From Croceibacterium segetis (GTDB lineage Bacteria; Pseudomonadota; Alphaproteobacteria; Sphingomonadales; Sphingomonadaceae): 64,000 bases of DNA. The notes beneath the pieces were generated by a model. That model did not search any database, was not told the origin of the DNA, and was given only the letters and a program-made list of their open reading frames with translations. The DNA lies in NCBI RefSeq assembly GCF_011320115.1, contig NZ_JAANOZ010000009.1, positions 81,383 to 145,382 of the forward strand. Direction: 5' to 3'. Made by a program: the position numbers and the translations under genes. Below are positions 8,964 through 17,512 of this stretch, piece by piece (the first letter of the stretch is position 1; each line of letters starts with the position of its first letter).

Positions 8964-10000
8964 TCCCCAAGGGCGCCCTTGCCCTGCTGCTGGGGGCCGC
9001 CTGCGTCTTCGCGGGCGGCGCCGCGGCGCTTGCGCAGGACGCGCCAAAGGACCTGACGGCAATCCCCGCGGTGCCGAAGACCTACAAGCCCAAGCTCACC
9101 GCCTGGGGCGAGCCCGACCTGTCGGGGCTATGGCCGATCGACCACCTCAACATGACGCCGTTCCAGCGCACCGAAGCGCAGGGCAACCGCTACTACCTGA
9201 CCGACGAGGAATACGCCGCGCGGCAGAAGCAGATCGACGCGGCAGCCGGGCGCTACGACCAGGAGGCGAAGGACAACAAGCTGGGGATGGGCGCCTGGAT
9301 GGAGGCCGGCGCGGCCAATCGCCGGACCTCGTTCCTGATCGATCCGGCGAATGGCCGCCTGCCCGCCAAGACCGCCGAGGGCGAGCGGCGTTCGAAGCTG
9401 ATGCGCTCGAGCTATCGCCCGAACCAGGAGTTCGACTGGACGACCGACTTCGACAGCTGGGACCGCTGCATCACCCGCGGCCTTCCGGCCTCGATGTTCA
9501 CCATCAACTACAACAACGGCATCCGCCTGTGGCAGGCCCCCGGGCTGGTCGCGATCCAGCTCGAGATGGTCCATGAAACGCGGATCATCCCGACCGACGG
9601 CCGCCCGGGCATTTCGAACCGGGTGCAGAACTGGCTCGGCGAAAGCCGCGGCCACTGGGAGAACGGCAACACGCTGGTGGTCGAAACGACCAACTTCAAG
9701 CCGGGCCCCTCGGCAACCAACGTGGGGACCTGGGGCTCGCCCCCGGCCAACGATACGCCGGTGAGCACCGAGGCGAAGATGACCGAGCGCTTCACGATGA
9801 CCGGGCCCGACACGATCGTCTACGAGGTGACCTGGAACGATCCGACGATCTTCACGCGCCCGTGGACCGCGCGCCTCGATTGGCGGCGCAAGAGCGACTA
9901 CCAGTTCTTCGAATATGCCTGCTGGGAAGGCGACGTACAGATCCGCGGCTACATCAGCTCGTCGCGCGCGCAGCGGGCCAAGGAGCAAGCCCAGAAATGA
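8960..10000 (+). CDS. secreted WGEPD-motif protein, first of three tandem paralogs
   Basis: 346 residues with a signal peptide ending in ALAQ (about residue 26). I cannot assign a biochemical function. Conserved landmarks shared with the next two genes are AWGEPDLSGLWPID, RNxxFDWTTDFDSWDRCITRG, LPASMFTINYNNG, EMVHETRIIPTDG, WLGESRGHWENGNTLVVETTNF and a C-terminal FFEYACWEGDVQIRGYISS. Cys residues in RCITRG and YACWEG could form a disulfide. The start ATG overlaps the PQQ dehydrogenase stop, and its own stop overlaps the next ATG. Strict coupling to a PQQ dehydrogenase suggests a role in periplasmic substrate binding or processing. Confidence 0.75.
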   Translation: MIPKGALALLLGAACVFAGGAAALAQDAPKDLTAIPAVPKTYKPKLTAWGEPDLSGLWPIDHLNMTPFQRTEAQGNRYYLTDEEYAARQKQIDAAAGRYDQEAKDNKLGMGAWMEAGAANRRTSFLIDPANGRLPAKTAEGERRSKLMRSSYRPNQEFDWTTDFDSWDRCITRGLPASMFTINYNNGIRLWQAPGLVAIQLEMVHETRIIPTDGRPGISNRVQNWLGESRGHWENGNTLVVETTNFKPGPSATNVGTWGSPPANDTPVSTEAKMTERFTMTGPDTIVYEVTWNDPTIFTRPWTARLDWRRKSDYQFFEYACWEGDVQIRGYISSSRAQRAKEQAQK

Positions 10001-11031
10001 CCTTCTGCAAATCGCTCTGGCTCGCCGGCCTCGCGGCCGCGCTGGTGTTGCCGGCCGCCGCCTCGGCCGAGCAGGACCTGACCAAGCTGCCGCCGGCGCA
10101 GAACGGCTTCAAGCCGAAGACGACAGCCTGGGGCGAACCTGACTTTACCGGCGGCTGGCCGATCGACAGCCTCAACGGCCGCACCCCGCTGCAGCGCGAT
10201 CCCAAGTTCGGCAACCGTCAGCTGCTCACCGAGGCCGAGTTCGCCGAGCGCAACGAAATGGTGACCAAGCTCGAGAACCGCTACAACGACGAATCGAGCC
10301 AGAACAAGCTCGGCATCGGCCACTGGGCCGAGGTCGGCCCGGCCAACCGCCGCACCAGCTGGATCACCAGCCCCGCCGACGGACGCCTCCCCGCCTACAC
10401 GGCCGAAGGCAAGAAGCTCTCGGACGCGATGCACTCGACCTGGCGGCGCAACCAGGACTTCGACTGGACGAGCGACTTCGACAGCTGGGATCGCTGCGTG
10501 ACCCGCGGCCTGCCCGCCTCGATGTTTCCGTTCATGTACAACAACGGGATTCGCATCTTCCAGTCGCCCGGCCTCGTCGCGATTCAGCTCGAGATGATTC
10601 ACGAGACCCGGCTGATCCCGACCGACGGCAGGAAGGCGATCCCGCGGCAGATCCACCAGTGGCTCGGCGAGAGCCGCGGCCACTGGGAGAACGGCCAGAC
10701 GCTGGTGGTCGAGACGACCAACTTCCATCCCGGCCCCTCCGCCACCAACATCGGCACCACCGGCTCGCCGCCGGAGAACGACACCCCGGTCAGCACCGAC
10801 GCCAGGATGGTCGAGCGCTTCACCATGACCGGGCCCAATTCGATCGCTTACGAGATGACCTGGACCGACCCGGTCGTTTTCACCGCCCCGTGGTCGGCGC
10901 GGCTCGATTGGCAGCGCGACGACAAGTACGGCATTTTCGAGTACGCTTGCACGGAAGGCGACGTGCAGATCCGCAACTACATCTCAGCATCGCGCGCCGG
11001 GCGCGCGCAAAAGAGGGAGAGCTCCCAATGA
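9997..11031 (+). CDS. secreted WGEPD-motif protein, second tandem paralog
   Basis: 344 residues; signal peptide ending AAASAEQ (about residue 22). It shares the whole motif series of its neighbours: AWGEPDFTGGWPID, FDWTSDFDSWDRCVTRG, LPASMFPFMYNNG, EMIHETRLIPTDG, GESRGHWENGQTLVVETT and FEYACTEGDVQIRNYISAS. By eye it is closest to the upstream copy. Both ends overlap the adjacent genes as ATGA, so translation is coupled. The function of the family is unknown; similarity at this level points to a local duplication followed by divergence. Confidence 0.75.
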   Translation: MTFCKSLWLAGLAAALVLPAAASAEQDLTKLPPAQNGFKPKTTAWGEPDFTGGWPIDSLNGRTPLQRDPKFGNRQLLTEAEFAERNEMVTKLENRYNDESSQNKLGIGHWAEVGPANRRTSWITSPADGRLPAYTAEGKKLSDAMHSTWRRNQDFDWTSDFDSWDRCVTRGLPASMFPFMYNNGIRIFQSPGLVAIQLEMIHETRLIPTDGRKAIPRQIHQWLGESRGHWENGQTLVVETTNFHPGPSATNIGTTGSPPENDTPVSTDARMVERFTMTGPNSIAYEMTWTDPVVFTAPWSARLDWQRDDKYGIFEYACTEGDVQIRNYISASRAGRAQKRESSQ

Positions 11032-12233
11032 CGTTCCGTAAGACCACTCTTCGCCTGGCGGCGGCCTCGGTGCTTCTCGCCAGCGCCGGCATCGGCACCG
11101 CGCTGATGGCGCAGGACAAGGCTCCTGCCGCCGCGGCCCCGGCGGCCAAGGCGGTTGCCGATCCGACCAAACTCCTGCCGGTCCCGCAGGACTATCACCC
11201 GAAGAAGACCCAGTGGGGCGAGCCCGACTTCACCGGCACCTGGCCGATCGACAACATCGCCAGCATCTTCTTCCAGCGCAACGATCGCTACGGCAACCGC
11301 TTCTACCTGACCCAGGAGGAGCTCGACGCGCGGGAGAAGGAGCGCCAGGGCTCGCTCAAGCGCTACGAGGAAGAAGACAAGCAGGGCAAGATCGGCATGG
11401 GCCACTGGGTCGAATCCGACGCCTCCGGCGGCCAGACCGCGCTGCTCGTCGATCCGGCCAACGGCAAGCTGCCGGCAATGACGCCGTGGGCGCAGGAGTT
11501 GTACAAGAACGGCCGCTCGAGCTGGAACCAGCATCCCTATGACTGGGTCAGCGACTTCGATACCTGGGACCGCTGCGTCACCCGCGGCTTCCCGGCCTCG
11601 ATGCTGCCGTTCCGCTACAACAACGGCATCCGTGTCAAGCAGTCCCCCGGCTACGTCGTGATCGACCTCGAGATGATCCACGATTCGCGGGTCATCCCGG
11701 TGGTGCCGAAGGCCCAGTGGGCGGCGCTGCAGAAGAAGCGCTGGCCGGCCAACGTGCGCACCTGGATGGGCCAGTCGCTCGGCTATTGGGAAGACGACAA
11801 CACACTGGTCATCGAAACGACCAACCTGAAGACCGGCGATAGCGTGATCGGCAACGGTTACGACCGCGGCCCCTCGCCGCTCAACATGGCGACCATGGGC
11901 GTGCCGCCGAACAACACCATCCCGACCAGCGACCAGGCCAAAGTGGTCGAGCGGCTGACGATGACCGGCCCGAACTCGATCATGTACGAGATGACCTACT
12001 CGGATCCGAAGGTCTTCACCGCGCCGTTCACCGCCCGTCTGCCGTGGACCCGCAACGAGGATTACGGCTTCTACGAGTACGCCTGCTTCGAAGGCGACGT
12101 GCAGGTCCGCAACTACATCAACTCCTCTCGCGCCCAGCGCGGGCTCAAGACCAGCGAGATCGGCGACCCGGATCGGGTGGGCGCCGAGCCGGTCGCGGCC
12201 GCGAAACCCGCCTCCGAAGCGGTCGGGGGCTGA
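11028..12233 (+). CDS. secreted WGEPD-motif protein, third tandem paralog (longer)
   Basis: 401 residues; signal peptide ending LMAQ (about residue 29) followed by an Ala/Pro-rich linker. It keeps the family marks (QWGEPDFTGTWPID, WVSDFDTWDRCVTRG, FPASMLPFRYNNG, LEMIHDSRVIP, FYEYACFEGDVQVRNYINSS). It differs from its neighbours by an insert in the middle (VPKAQWAALQKKRW) and a longer C-terminal tail with an Ala/Pro/Val-rich end. The ribosome-binding site GAGGGAGA precedes ATG 11028, which overlaps the previous stop. Its role is unknown; divergence from its two partners suggests a distinct ligand or partner. Confidence 0.75.
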   Translation: MTFRKTTLRLAAASVLLASAGIGTALMAQDKAPAAAAPAAKAVADPTKLLPVPQDYHPKKTQWGEPDFTGTWPIDNIASIFFQRNDRYGNRFYLTQEELDAREKERQGSLKRYEEEDKQGKIGMGHWVESDASGGQTALLVDPANGKLPAMTPWAQELYKNGRSSWNQHPYDWVSDFDTWDRCVTRGFPASMLPFRYNNGIRVKQSPGYVVIDLEMIHDSRVIPVVPKAQWAALQKKRWPANVRTWMGQSLGYWEDDNTLVIETTNLKTGDSVIGNGYDRGPSPLNMATMGVPPNNTIPTSDQAKVVERLTMTGPNSIMYEMTYSDPKVFTAPFTARLPWTRNEDYGFYEYACFEGDVQVRNYINSSRAQRGLKTSEIGDPDRVGAEPVAAAKPASEAVGG

Positions 12234-12235
12234 GG

Positions 12236-13897
12236 ATGAACGCACCTCGCTTGCGGGCAACTGCGGCGGCGCTGGCTCTCGCAGCCGGCGCCACTGCCCT
12301 CGGCGGCAGCCCGGCGCTCGGCGCCGGCACCGCCGCCATGCTGCAGCCGGTCAGGACCCAGCAGGGCATGGTCCAGGGCACTACCGGCGAAGCGCCGGGC
12401 GTGACGGTGTTCAGGGGCATACCCTTCGCCGCGGCACCGGTCGGCGAACTGCGCTTCCAGCCCGCTGCGCCGCCCAAGGCGTGGACCGGCGTGCGCGACG
12501 CGAGCAAGTGGGGCGACACCTGCATCCAGCCTTCGGGCAAGACCCGGCCGATCGGCGTCAACCAGGCGCTCGACATGCCGGATTCGCCCAAGGCGAGCGA
12601 GGACTGCCTCAACCTCAACGTGTGGACCCCGGCCAGGAAGGCCGGCGCCAAGCTGCCGGTAATGGTGTGGTTCTACGGCGGCGCCTACGCCGAAGGCGGC
12701 GGCTCGATGCCGTTCGCCAACGGCGCCAATCTCGCCACCAAGGGCGTGATCATCGTTTCGATGAATTACCGCGTCGGCCCGTTCGGCTTCCTCTCGACGC
12801 CCGAGCTGACCGCCTCTTCGCCGCATCACGCCTCGGGCAACCAGGCGCTGTCGGATTCGATCGCCGCGCTCAAGTGGGTCAAGGCCAACATCGCCGCGTT
12901 CGGCGGTGACCCCAACAACGTGACGATCTTCGGCCAGTCTGCCGGCGCGTGCATCACCGCCGCGCTGGTCGGGTCGCCCGTCGCGAAGGGCCTGTTCCAG
13001 AAGGCGATCTCGGAGAGCGGCGCCTGGGCCGGCCTCACCGCCGCCAAGATGGCGACGCGCGAGGAGATGGAAAAGCGCAGCACCGAGGCGCTCGACAAGC
13101 TCGGCGTGCACAGCCTCGCCGAGCTGCAGGCGCTGCCGGCCGACCAGGTGGCCAAGCTCGGTCGCGCGCAAGGCATCATCGTCGACGGTTGGATCGTGCC
13201 CGAGGACGAGAGCATCACTTTCGCGCAAGGGCGGCAGAACAAGGTTGCCGTGCTGCTCGGCTCGAACGGCAACGAAGGTGGCAGCTTCGGCCCTCCGGGC
13301 GGCGCCAACGTGACCGCGGAGGCGTGGAAGGCCGGTGCGGCGCAGCGCTGGAAGGACCTCGCCGATCTCGGCCTCAAGGCCTACCCGGCGGCGACGGATG
13401 CCGAGGCGAAAGCGGCCTCCTCGCGCCCGTTCACCGACGGCATCGCCTGGTTCATGCATCTCTACGCGACCGACCAGGCCAAGGTCGGCCAGCCGGCCTA
13501 CCTCTACCAGTTCGTCCGCACCCCGGCCTCGGCGCCGGGCAAGACGAACGGCGGGGCGAGCCACGCGTCGGAGCTCGCCTACGTGTTCAACAACCTCGAC
13601 AAGCCGCGCGAGGTGCCGGACAACAGCGACCCGGCGGTGGTCAGCAAGAGCGCGCCCGACATCAAGCTCGCCGACCAGGTCTCGAGCTACTGGACCAACT
13701 TCGCCAAGACCGGCAATCCCAACGGCAAGGGGCTGCCCAATTGGCCGCAGGTGACCAGGATGGCCCGAAACCAGGCGATGCTGCTCGACGTCGATCCCCA
13801 CGTGGGTGATACGATGACGCCAGAGCAGGTTGCGCTGTACGACGCGCTTTACGATCGCGACGTGGCCAAGCCGCTCGGGATCGCCAAGTGGAAGTAA
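12236..13897 (+). CDS. type B carboxylesterase (alpha/beta hydrolase), exported
   Basis: 553 residues with an N-terminal signal (ALALAAGATALGG). The carboxylesterase B signature is complete: FRGIPFAAAPVGELRF, EDCLNLNVWTP, the oxyanion-hole region WFYGGAYAEGG, the nucleophile elbow IFGQSAGACIT, and a His region ASHASELAYVFNN. It should hydrolyse carboxylic esters in the periplasm. Its place inside a PQQ-dehydrogenase operon, 2 bp after the third WGEPD paralog, suggests that an ester is cleaved and the freed alcohol is then oxidised. That sequence of steps is inferred from context. Fumonisin-type esterases belong to the same superfamily, but nothing here fixes the substrate. Confidence 0.85.
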   Translation: MNAPRLRATAAALALAAGATALGGSPALGAGTAAMLQPVRTQQGMVQGTTGEAPGVTVFRGIPFAAAPVGELRFQPAAPPKAWTGVRDASKWGDTCIQPSGKTRPIGVNQALDMPDSPKASEDCLNLNVWTPARKAGAKLPVMVWFYGGAYAEGGGSMPFANGANLATKGVIIVSMNYRVGPFGFLSTPELTASSPHHASGNQALSDSIAALKWVKANIAAFGGDPNNVTIFGQSAGACITAALVGSPVAKGLFQKAISESGAWAGLTAAKMATREEMEKRSTEALDKLGVHSLAELQALPADQVAKLGRAQGIIVDGWIVPEDESITFAQGRQNKVAVLLGSNGNEGGSFGPPGGANVTAEAWKAGAAQRWKDLADLGLKAYPAATDAEAKAASSRPFTDGIAWFMHLYATDQAKVGQPAYLYQFVRTPASAPGKTNGGASHASELAYVFNNLDKPREVPDNSDPAVVSKSAPDIKLADQVSSYWTNFAKTGNPNGKGLPNWPQVTRMARNQAMLLDVDPHVGDTMTPEQVALYDALYDRDVAKPLGIAKWK

Positions 13898-13923
13898 GCT
13901 GAATTTAGAGGGGAGGAGAAGGT

Positions 13924-16041
13924 ATGGCGCTGTCTGACAAGGGGCGGCGCTGGCCGCTCCTCCTTTCCGTCGCGGGCCTGGTCGGGCTCGGCGGCGCGGC
14001 ACTGGCGCAGGGCGCCGGCGGCTTCGACGCGCAAGTCGAGATCGGGCGCGCGGCCTACGTCCAGAACTGCGCTTCCTGCCACGGCGAGAAGCTGGTGGCC
14101 GGGCAGTTCGCGCCTGCGCTGAAGGGGCCCGAGTTCCTCGGCCACTGGGGCGGCGCGCCTCTCGGCACCCTTTACGACTATATCCACACCTCGATGCCGC
14201 CGGGGAACGCCGGGACCCTGCCGGAAGACACTTATGCTTCCATCGCGGCGCTGATTCTCAAGGAGAACGGCGGTGCCGCCGGACGGGGGATCAAGGCCGG
14301 CGAGATGGACGGCATCGCACTGCCCGCCGCCCCAGCCGGAGCACGCGGAGAGAGCGGAGTCGGCGGCCTTTCGACGCGGCTCTACCCGCTGCCGCCGGGG
14401 CCGAAGATTCCCGACCGTTTCGCGAACTTCAAGTCGGTGACCGAAGCCGAGCTCGACAATCCCGCGCCCGAGGACTGGCCCGCCTGGCGGCGCAGCCACC
14501 TCGGCCTCGGCTACTCGCCGCTCAAGCAGATCGACACCTCCAACGTCGGCAACCTCACGATCGCCTGGGCGCAAGCGCTGCCGCCGGGGATCAACATGAA
14601 CGAGCCGCTGGTGCGCAACGGCGTGCTCTACGTGTTCGGCTTCGGCGACAACGTCTTCGCTTTCGACGCCGCCAGCGGCCGTCAGCTGTGGCGTTACCAG
14701 CGCAAGCTGCCGCAAGGCGCGCAGCTCAATTCGCGCAAGACGATCGCGCTCTATGGCGACAAGCTCTACACCGCGACCTCGGACAATCACATGGTCGCGC
14801 TCGACGCCAGAACGGGCCGTCCCGTGTGGGATGTCGTGCTGACCGATCGCCCCGGCATGCGCATCCCCGGCGGTCCGCTCGCCGCCGACGGCGTCATCAT
14901 GCAGGGGTTTGCGAATAACACCGCTGGCGGCGGCCTGATCGTCGCGGTCGATGCCGATACGGGCGCAAAGCTGTGGCAGTTCGAGACGGCCGCCAAACCC
15001 GGACAGGTCGGCGGCGACACCTGGAACGGCCAGCCTGGCGACACCCGCAAGGGGGGCTCGGTTTGGACCTCGGGCAGCTACGATCCGGTCAACCACCTCG
15101 CGCTGTGGGGCGTCGGCAACACCTACGACACCGGCCCGCTGCGCGACCTCAAGCCGGGGATGAACAACGACGCGCTGTTCACCGAAAGCACGCTGGCCTT
15201 CGAGCCGCGGACCGGCAAGCTCGTGTGGTTCTACCAGCACAATCGCAACGACCAGTTCGATCTCGACTGGGTGTTCGACCGGGTCATCGGCACGCTCGAT
15301 GTCGGCGGCAAGCCCCAGCGGGTCGTGATCACCGGCGGCAAGAGCGGGCTGTTCGATGCGCTCGACGCGAAGACCGGCAAGTACCTCAAGACGGTCGACA
15401 TGGGGTTGCAGGACTACATCGACCGGATCGACCCGGTGACGGGCGACAAGCACGTCAAACCGGAGAAGACCCCCGGACGCGACAAGGGCCCGGTCTACAT
15501 GTGCCCGCACGGCGGCGGCGGCCGCAACTGGAACCCGACCTCGTACCTGCAGTCGACGCAGACCCTGTTCGTCGCCGCCCGCGACGTTTGCACGGACCTG
15601 ACGCCGGCCACCGGTCCGGGGTTCCTCAGCACCGGCGTCAACGCGGTCTATGCCCCGCAGCCCGACGGCGACAGCAACTACGGCGTGCTCCAGGCGATCG
15701 ACATGCGCAGCGGCAAGGTCTTGTGGGAAACGCGCCGCCGGCAGACGCCCGACATGGGCGTGCTGACCACCGCCGGCGGCTTGTTGTTCACCGGCTGGAT
15801 GGACCGCCACTTCGTCGCCTACGACCAGAGGACCGGCAAGGAGCTGTGGAGCAGCGGCGTCACCGGCGTGCCCAACGCCTCGGCGATCACCTACTCGGTC
15901 GACGGCAAGCAGTACGTCGCGATGGTTACCGGCGCCGGCAATCCGCTGTCGTCAGGCATTCCCGACGTGATCCCCGAGACGCAGATGCCGAGCGTCAACA
16001 GCTCGTCGGTCTACGTCTTCGCGCTGCCTGACCGGAAATGA
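13924..16041 (+). CDS. quinohemoprotein dehydrogenase: N-terminal cytochrome c fused to PQQ propeller
   Basis: 705 residues: signal peptide (ends GAALAQ), a monoheme cytochrome c domain at the N-terminus (NCASCHGEKL near residue 48, with PGNAGTLPEDTYASIAALIL as distal-ligand region), a linker, then a PQQ propeller from about residue 175 (WPAWRRSHLGLGYSPLKQID) to the end. The order heme-then-PQQ resembles polyvinyl-alcohol-dehydrogenase-like enzymes and is the reverse of type II quinohemoprotein alcohol dehydrogenases. The catalytic region reads NRNDQFDLDWVFDR. A periplasmic enzyme that reduces its own heme is expected. It has ribosome-binding site GAGGAGA and overlaps the next small ORF by ATGA. 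Confidence 0.8.
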   Translation: MALSDKGRRWPLLLSVAGLVGLGGAALAQGAGGFDAQVEIGRAAYVQNCASCHGEKLVAGQFAPALKGPEFLGHWGGAPLGTLYDYIHTSMPPGNAGTLPEDTYASIAALILKENGGAAGRGIKAGEMDGIALPAAPAGARGESGVGGLSTRLYPLPPGPKIPDRFANFKSVTEAELDNPAPEDWPAWRRSHLGLGYSPLKQIDTSNVGNLTIAWAQALPPGINMNEPLVRNGVLYVFGFGDNVFAFDAASGRQLWRYQRKLPQGAQLNSRKTIALYGDKLYTATSDNHMVALDARTGRPVWDVVLTDRPGMRIPGGPLAADGVIMQGFANNTAGGGLIVAVDADTGAKLWQFETAAKPGQVGGDTWNGQPGDTRKGGSVWTSGSYDPVNHLALWGVGNTYDTGPLRDLKPGMNNDALFTESTLAFEPRTGKLVWFYQHNRNDQFDLDWVFDRVIGTLDVGGKPQRVVITGGKSGLFDALDAKTGKYLKTVDMGLQDYIDRIDPVTGDKHVKPEKTPGRDKGPVYMCPHGGGGRNWNPTSYLQSTQTLFVAARDVCTDLTPATGPGFLSTGVNAVYAPQPDGDSNYGVLQAIDMRSGKVLWETRRRQTPDMGVLTTAGGLLFTGWMDRHFVAYDQRTGKELWSSGVTGVPNASAITYSVDGKQYVAMVTGAGNPLSSGIPDVIPETQMPSVNSSSVYVFALPDRK

Positions 16042-16148
16042 TCGACCCCACAGACTTTCTGCCCCTCAGGGTTCAGTTGATCCTGCTTGGCTTGGCGGTG
16101 ATCCTGGTTTTGGCGATCGCCGTTCTGGTCGAAATCACGGGAAGCTGA
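16038..16148 (+). CDS. 36-residue single-span membrane peptide coupled to the quinohemoprotein
   Basis: A short ORF starting in the ATGA overlap with the upstream dehydrogenase stop and ending at TGA 16146-16148, right before a hairpin terminator. The translation begins MIDPTDFLPLRVQLILLG, continues as an uninterrupted hydrophobic helix of about 20 residues (VILVLAIAVLV) and ends VEITGS. This is a typical size and design for a membrane anchor or small subunit of a periplasmic dehydrogenase. The evidence is position, coupling and composition; there is no homolog I can name. Confidence 0.55.
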   Translation: MIDPTDFLPLRVQLILLGLAVILVLAIAVLVEITGS

Positions 16149-16159
16149 CGGGGTGAAAG

Positions 16160-16190
16160 AAAAAGGCCGCCTCGAGGGGCGGCCTTTTCC
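16160..16190. terminator. bidirectional Rho-independent terminator
   Basis: A strong GC stem (GGCCGCC at 16165-16171 with GGCGGCC at 16178-16184, loop around CTCGA) flanked by AAAA on the left and TTTT on the right. It sits between the end of the rightward PQQ operon and the end of the leftward DUF6644 pair, and can stop transcription from both sides. Confidence 0.75.
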
Positions 16191-16209
16191 TTGTCGAAGT
16201 GCTTCGGAC

Positions 16210-16722
16210 TCAGCTGCCGAAGATGCCGAGCGTGAAGCCGATCGCGCGGCCGAAGAACACCACCGCGAGCCAGAACACGATCGACAGCGCCGCGGCGACC
16301 TTGACCGCCACCGGCATCGACGCATCGCGATCCCAGTGCTCGACCGTGCGCCAGGTCATGAAGTGGAAGTACATCATGTTGAGCCCGGCGAGCGCCATCA
16401 TGCCCATCTTCCAGAGGAAGTAGGGATTGCCGACGTAGCTCGAGGCCTTGCTGATGAACAGCAGGCCACCCGTGATCGCCGCCAGCACGAACGCACCCCA
16501 GGTCCACGGCAGCGTATCCTTGGCAACGGCGGTGACGGCGAACTTGTTCGAGGTCCAGCCGAGCATCCGCAGGTCGACGACGAAGATCGTCCCGAGCACG
16601 GAAACCAGCGCGATGACGTGCAGCGTCTCGAGAGTCGGGAACATCCAGGTCGATTCGGCGATCGTCGTGCCGAGGCTCGAGAACTCGATCCGCTCCCAGA
16701 TATTGGTTGGTGTAGGATACAT
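16210..16722 (-). CDS. DUF6644-like integral membrane protein (second of a pair)
   Basis: 170 residues with four to five transmembrane segments (around residues 33-52, 75-93, 102-122 and 143-165). LETLHVIALVSVLGTIFVVDLRMLG in the first helix carries a His typical of the DUF6644 family, and FHFMTWRTVEHW lies between helices 3 and 4. The function is unknown; helices with conserved His invite comparison with heme-binding quinone reductases, but that is not shown. It follows its paralog at 12 bp. Proteins of this family occur beside the same PQQ/WGEPD/DUF6152 genes, hinting at an electron-transfer or membrane-docking role. Confidence 0.65.
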   Translation of the reverse strand: MYPTPTNIWERIEFSSLGTTIAESTWMFPTLETLHVIALVSVLGTIFVVDLRMLGWTSNKFAVTAVAKDTLPWTWGAFVLAAITGGLLFISKASSYVGNPYFLWKMGMMALAGLNMMYFHFMTWRTVEHWDRDASMPVAVKVAAALSIVFWLAVVFFGRAIGFTLGIFGS

Positions 16723-16734
16723 CGAAATTCCCTC

Positions 16735-17262
16735 TCAAACCGGCGCGTAGGCGATCCAGCGACCGCCCAGCATGATGAGGCACCACAGGATGATGATGAG
16801 CACGGCCCCGGTCTTGATCACCGGACCGGCCTGGCCGCCCGCGGCGAGCCGCCGCATGACCCGGCCGTGGAACCACAGGCTGGCGAGGATCGCGAGCACC
16901 ACGCCCACCATCTTGACCCAGAACACCGGGTTGATGAGGTCGCGGATCGGCTCCGAGATGACCAGCAGCGACCCGCTGACGACAAGCATTACCAGCGACC
17001 ACCAGATCCAGCGGATGTAGCGGCGCTCGGTCTCGGCCATCGTGCGCTCGGTGCCGGCGAGGCTGAAAAGCCGCAGGCTGACCATCAGGATCGAGCCGAA
17101 CGCCGAGGCGATCGACAGGATGTGGATGCACTGCAGGATCGGGATCGCCCAGAAGTGGGTCTGCAGCCACAGGCTCACCGATGTGTCGGAGAGCCACAAC
17201 GTCAGCTCGACGAGCGGCGTCGTGCGCAGCCATTCGGTGAAGTGGTATAACAAGTCGCCCAT
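16735..17262 (-). CDS. DUF6644-like integral membrane protein (first of a pair)
   Basis: 175 residues with four hydrophobic helices. The first reads FWAIPILQCIHILSIASAFG with a His at the same relative place as in its downstream partner, followed by LMVSLRLFSLAG. Later helices are WIWWSLVMLVVSGSLLVI and VKMVGVVLAILASLWFHGRV. The pair probably forms a heteromer in the inner membrane. The role is unknown; the location next to five PQQ dehydrogenase-related units makes a link between periplasmic oxidation and the membrane plausible. The start ATG at 17260-17262 leaves a 250-bp upstream gap that should hold its promoter. Confidence 0.65.
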   Translation of the reverse strand: MGDLLYHFTEWLRTTPLVELTLWLSDTSVSLWLQTHFWAIPILQCIHILSIASAFGSILMVSLRLFSLAGTERTMAETERRYIRWIWWSLVMLVVSGSLLVISEPIRDLINPVFWVKMVGVVLAILASLWFHGRVMRRLAAGGQAGPVIKTGAVLIIILWCLIMLGGRWIAYAPV

Positions 17263-17512
17263 CAGATACTCTCTTCCCCTGTCCCTTGCCGACCTCGTCC
17301 GGTCGTTCGGGGACCGTGACCAAAAGCGGCAGCCTTGCCGAGTTAATTACCGTAACGCCGCCAGTTACAGCCTTGGCGACGCTCTCCTCAGTGGCGAAAC
17401 GCGCTAGCGGCGGAAAGCGCCCCCGCCAAGTCCAAAATTGACAATGTCCGGATTGAGAATGCGCGGATTTCGCTTTGTCGGGGGGTAGCTCCCCCACGAA
17501 CAGGGCTTTTGC

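Noticed and set aside
12113..14002. Leftward 629-codon frame opposite the carboxylesterase
   Set aside because: The carboxylesterase signature on the plus strand is complete; the antisense frame is compositionally biased.
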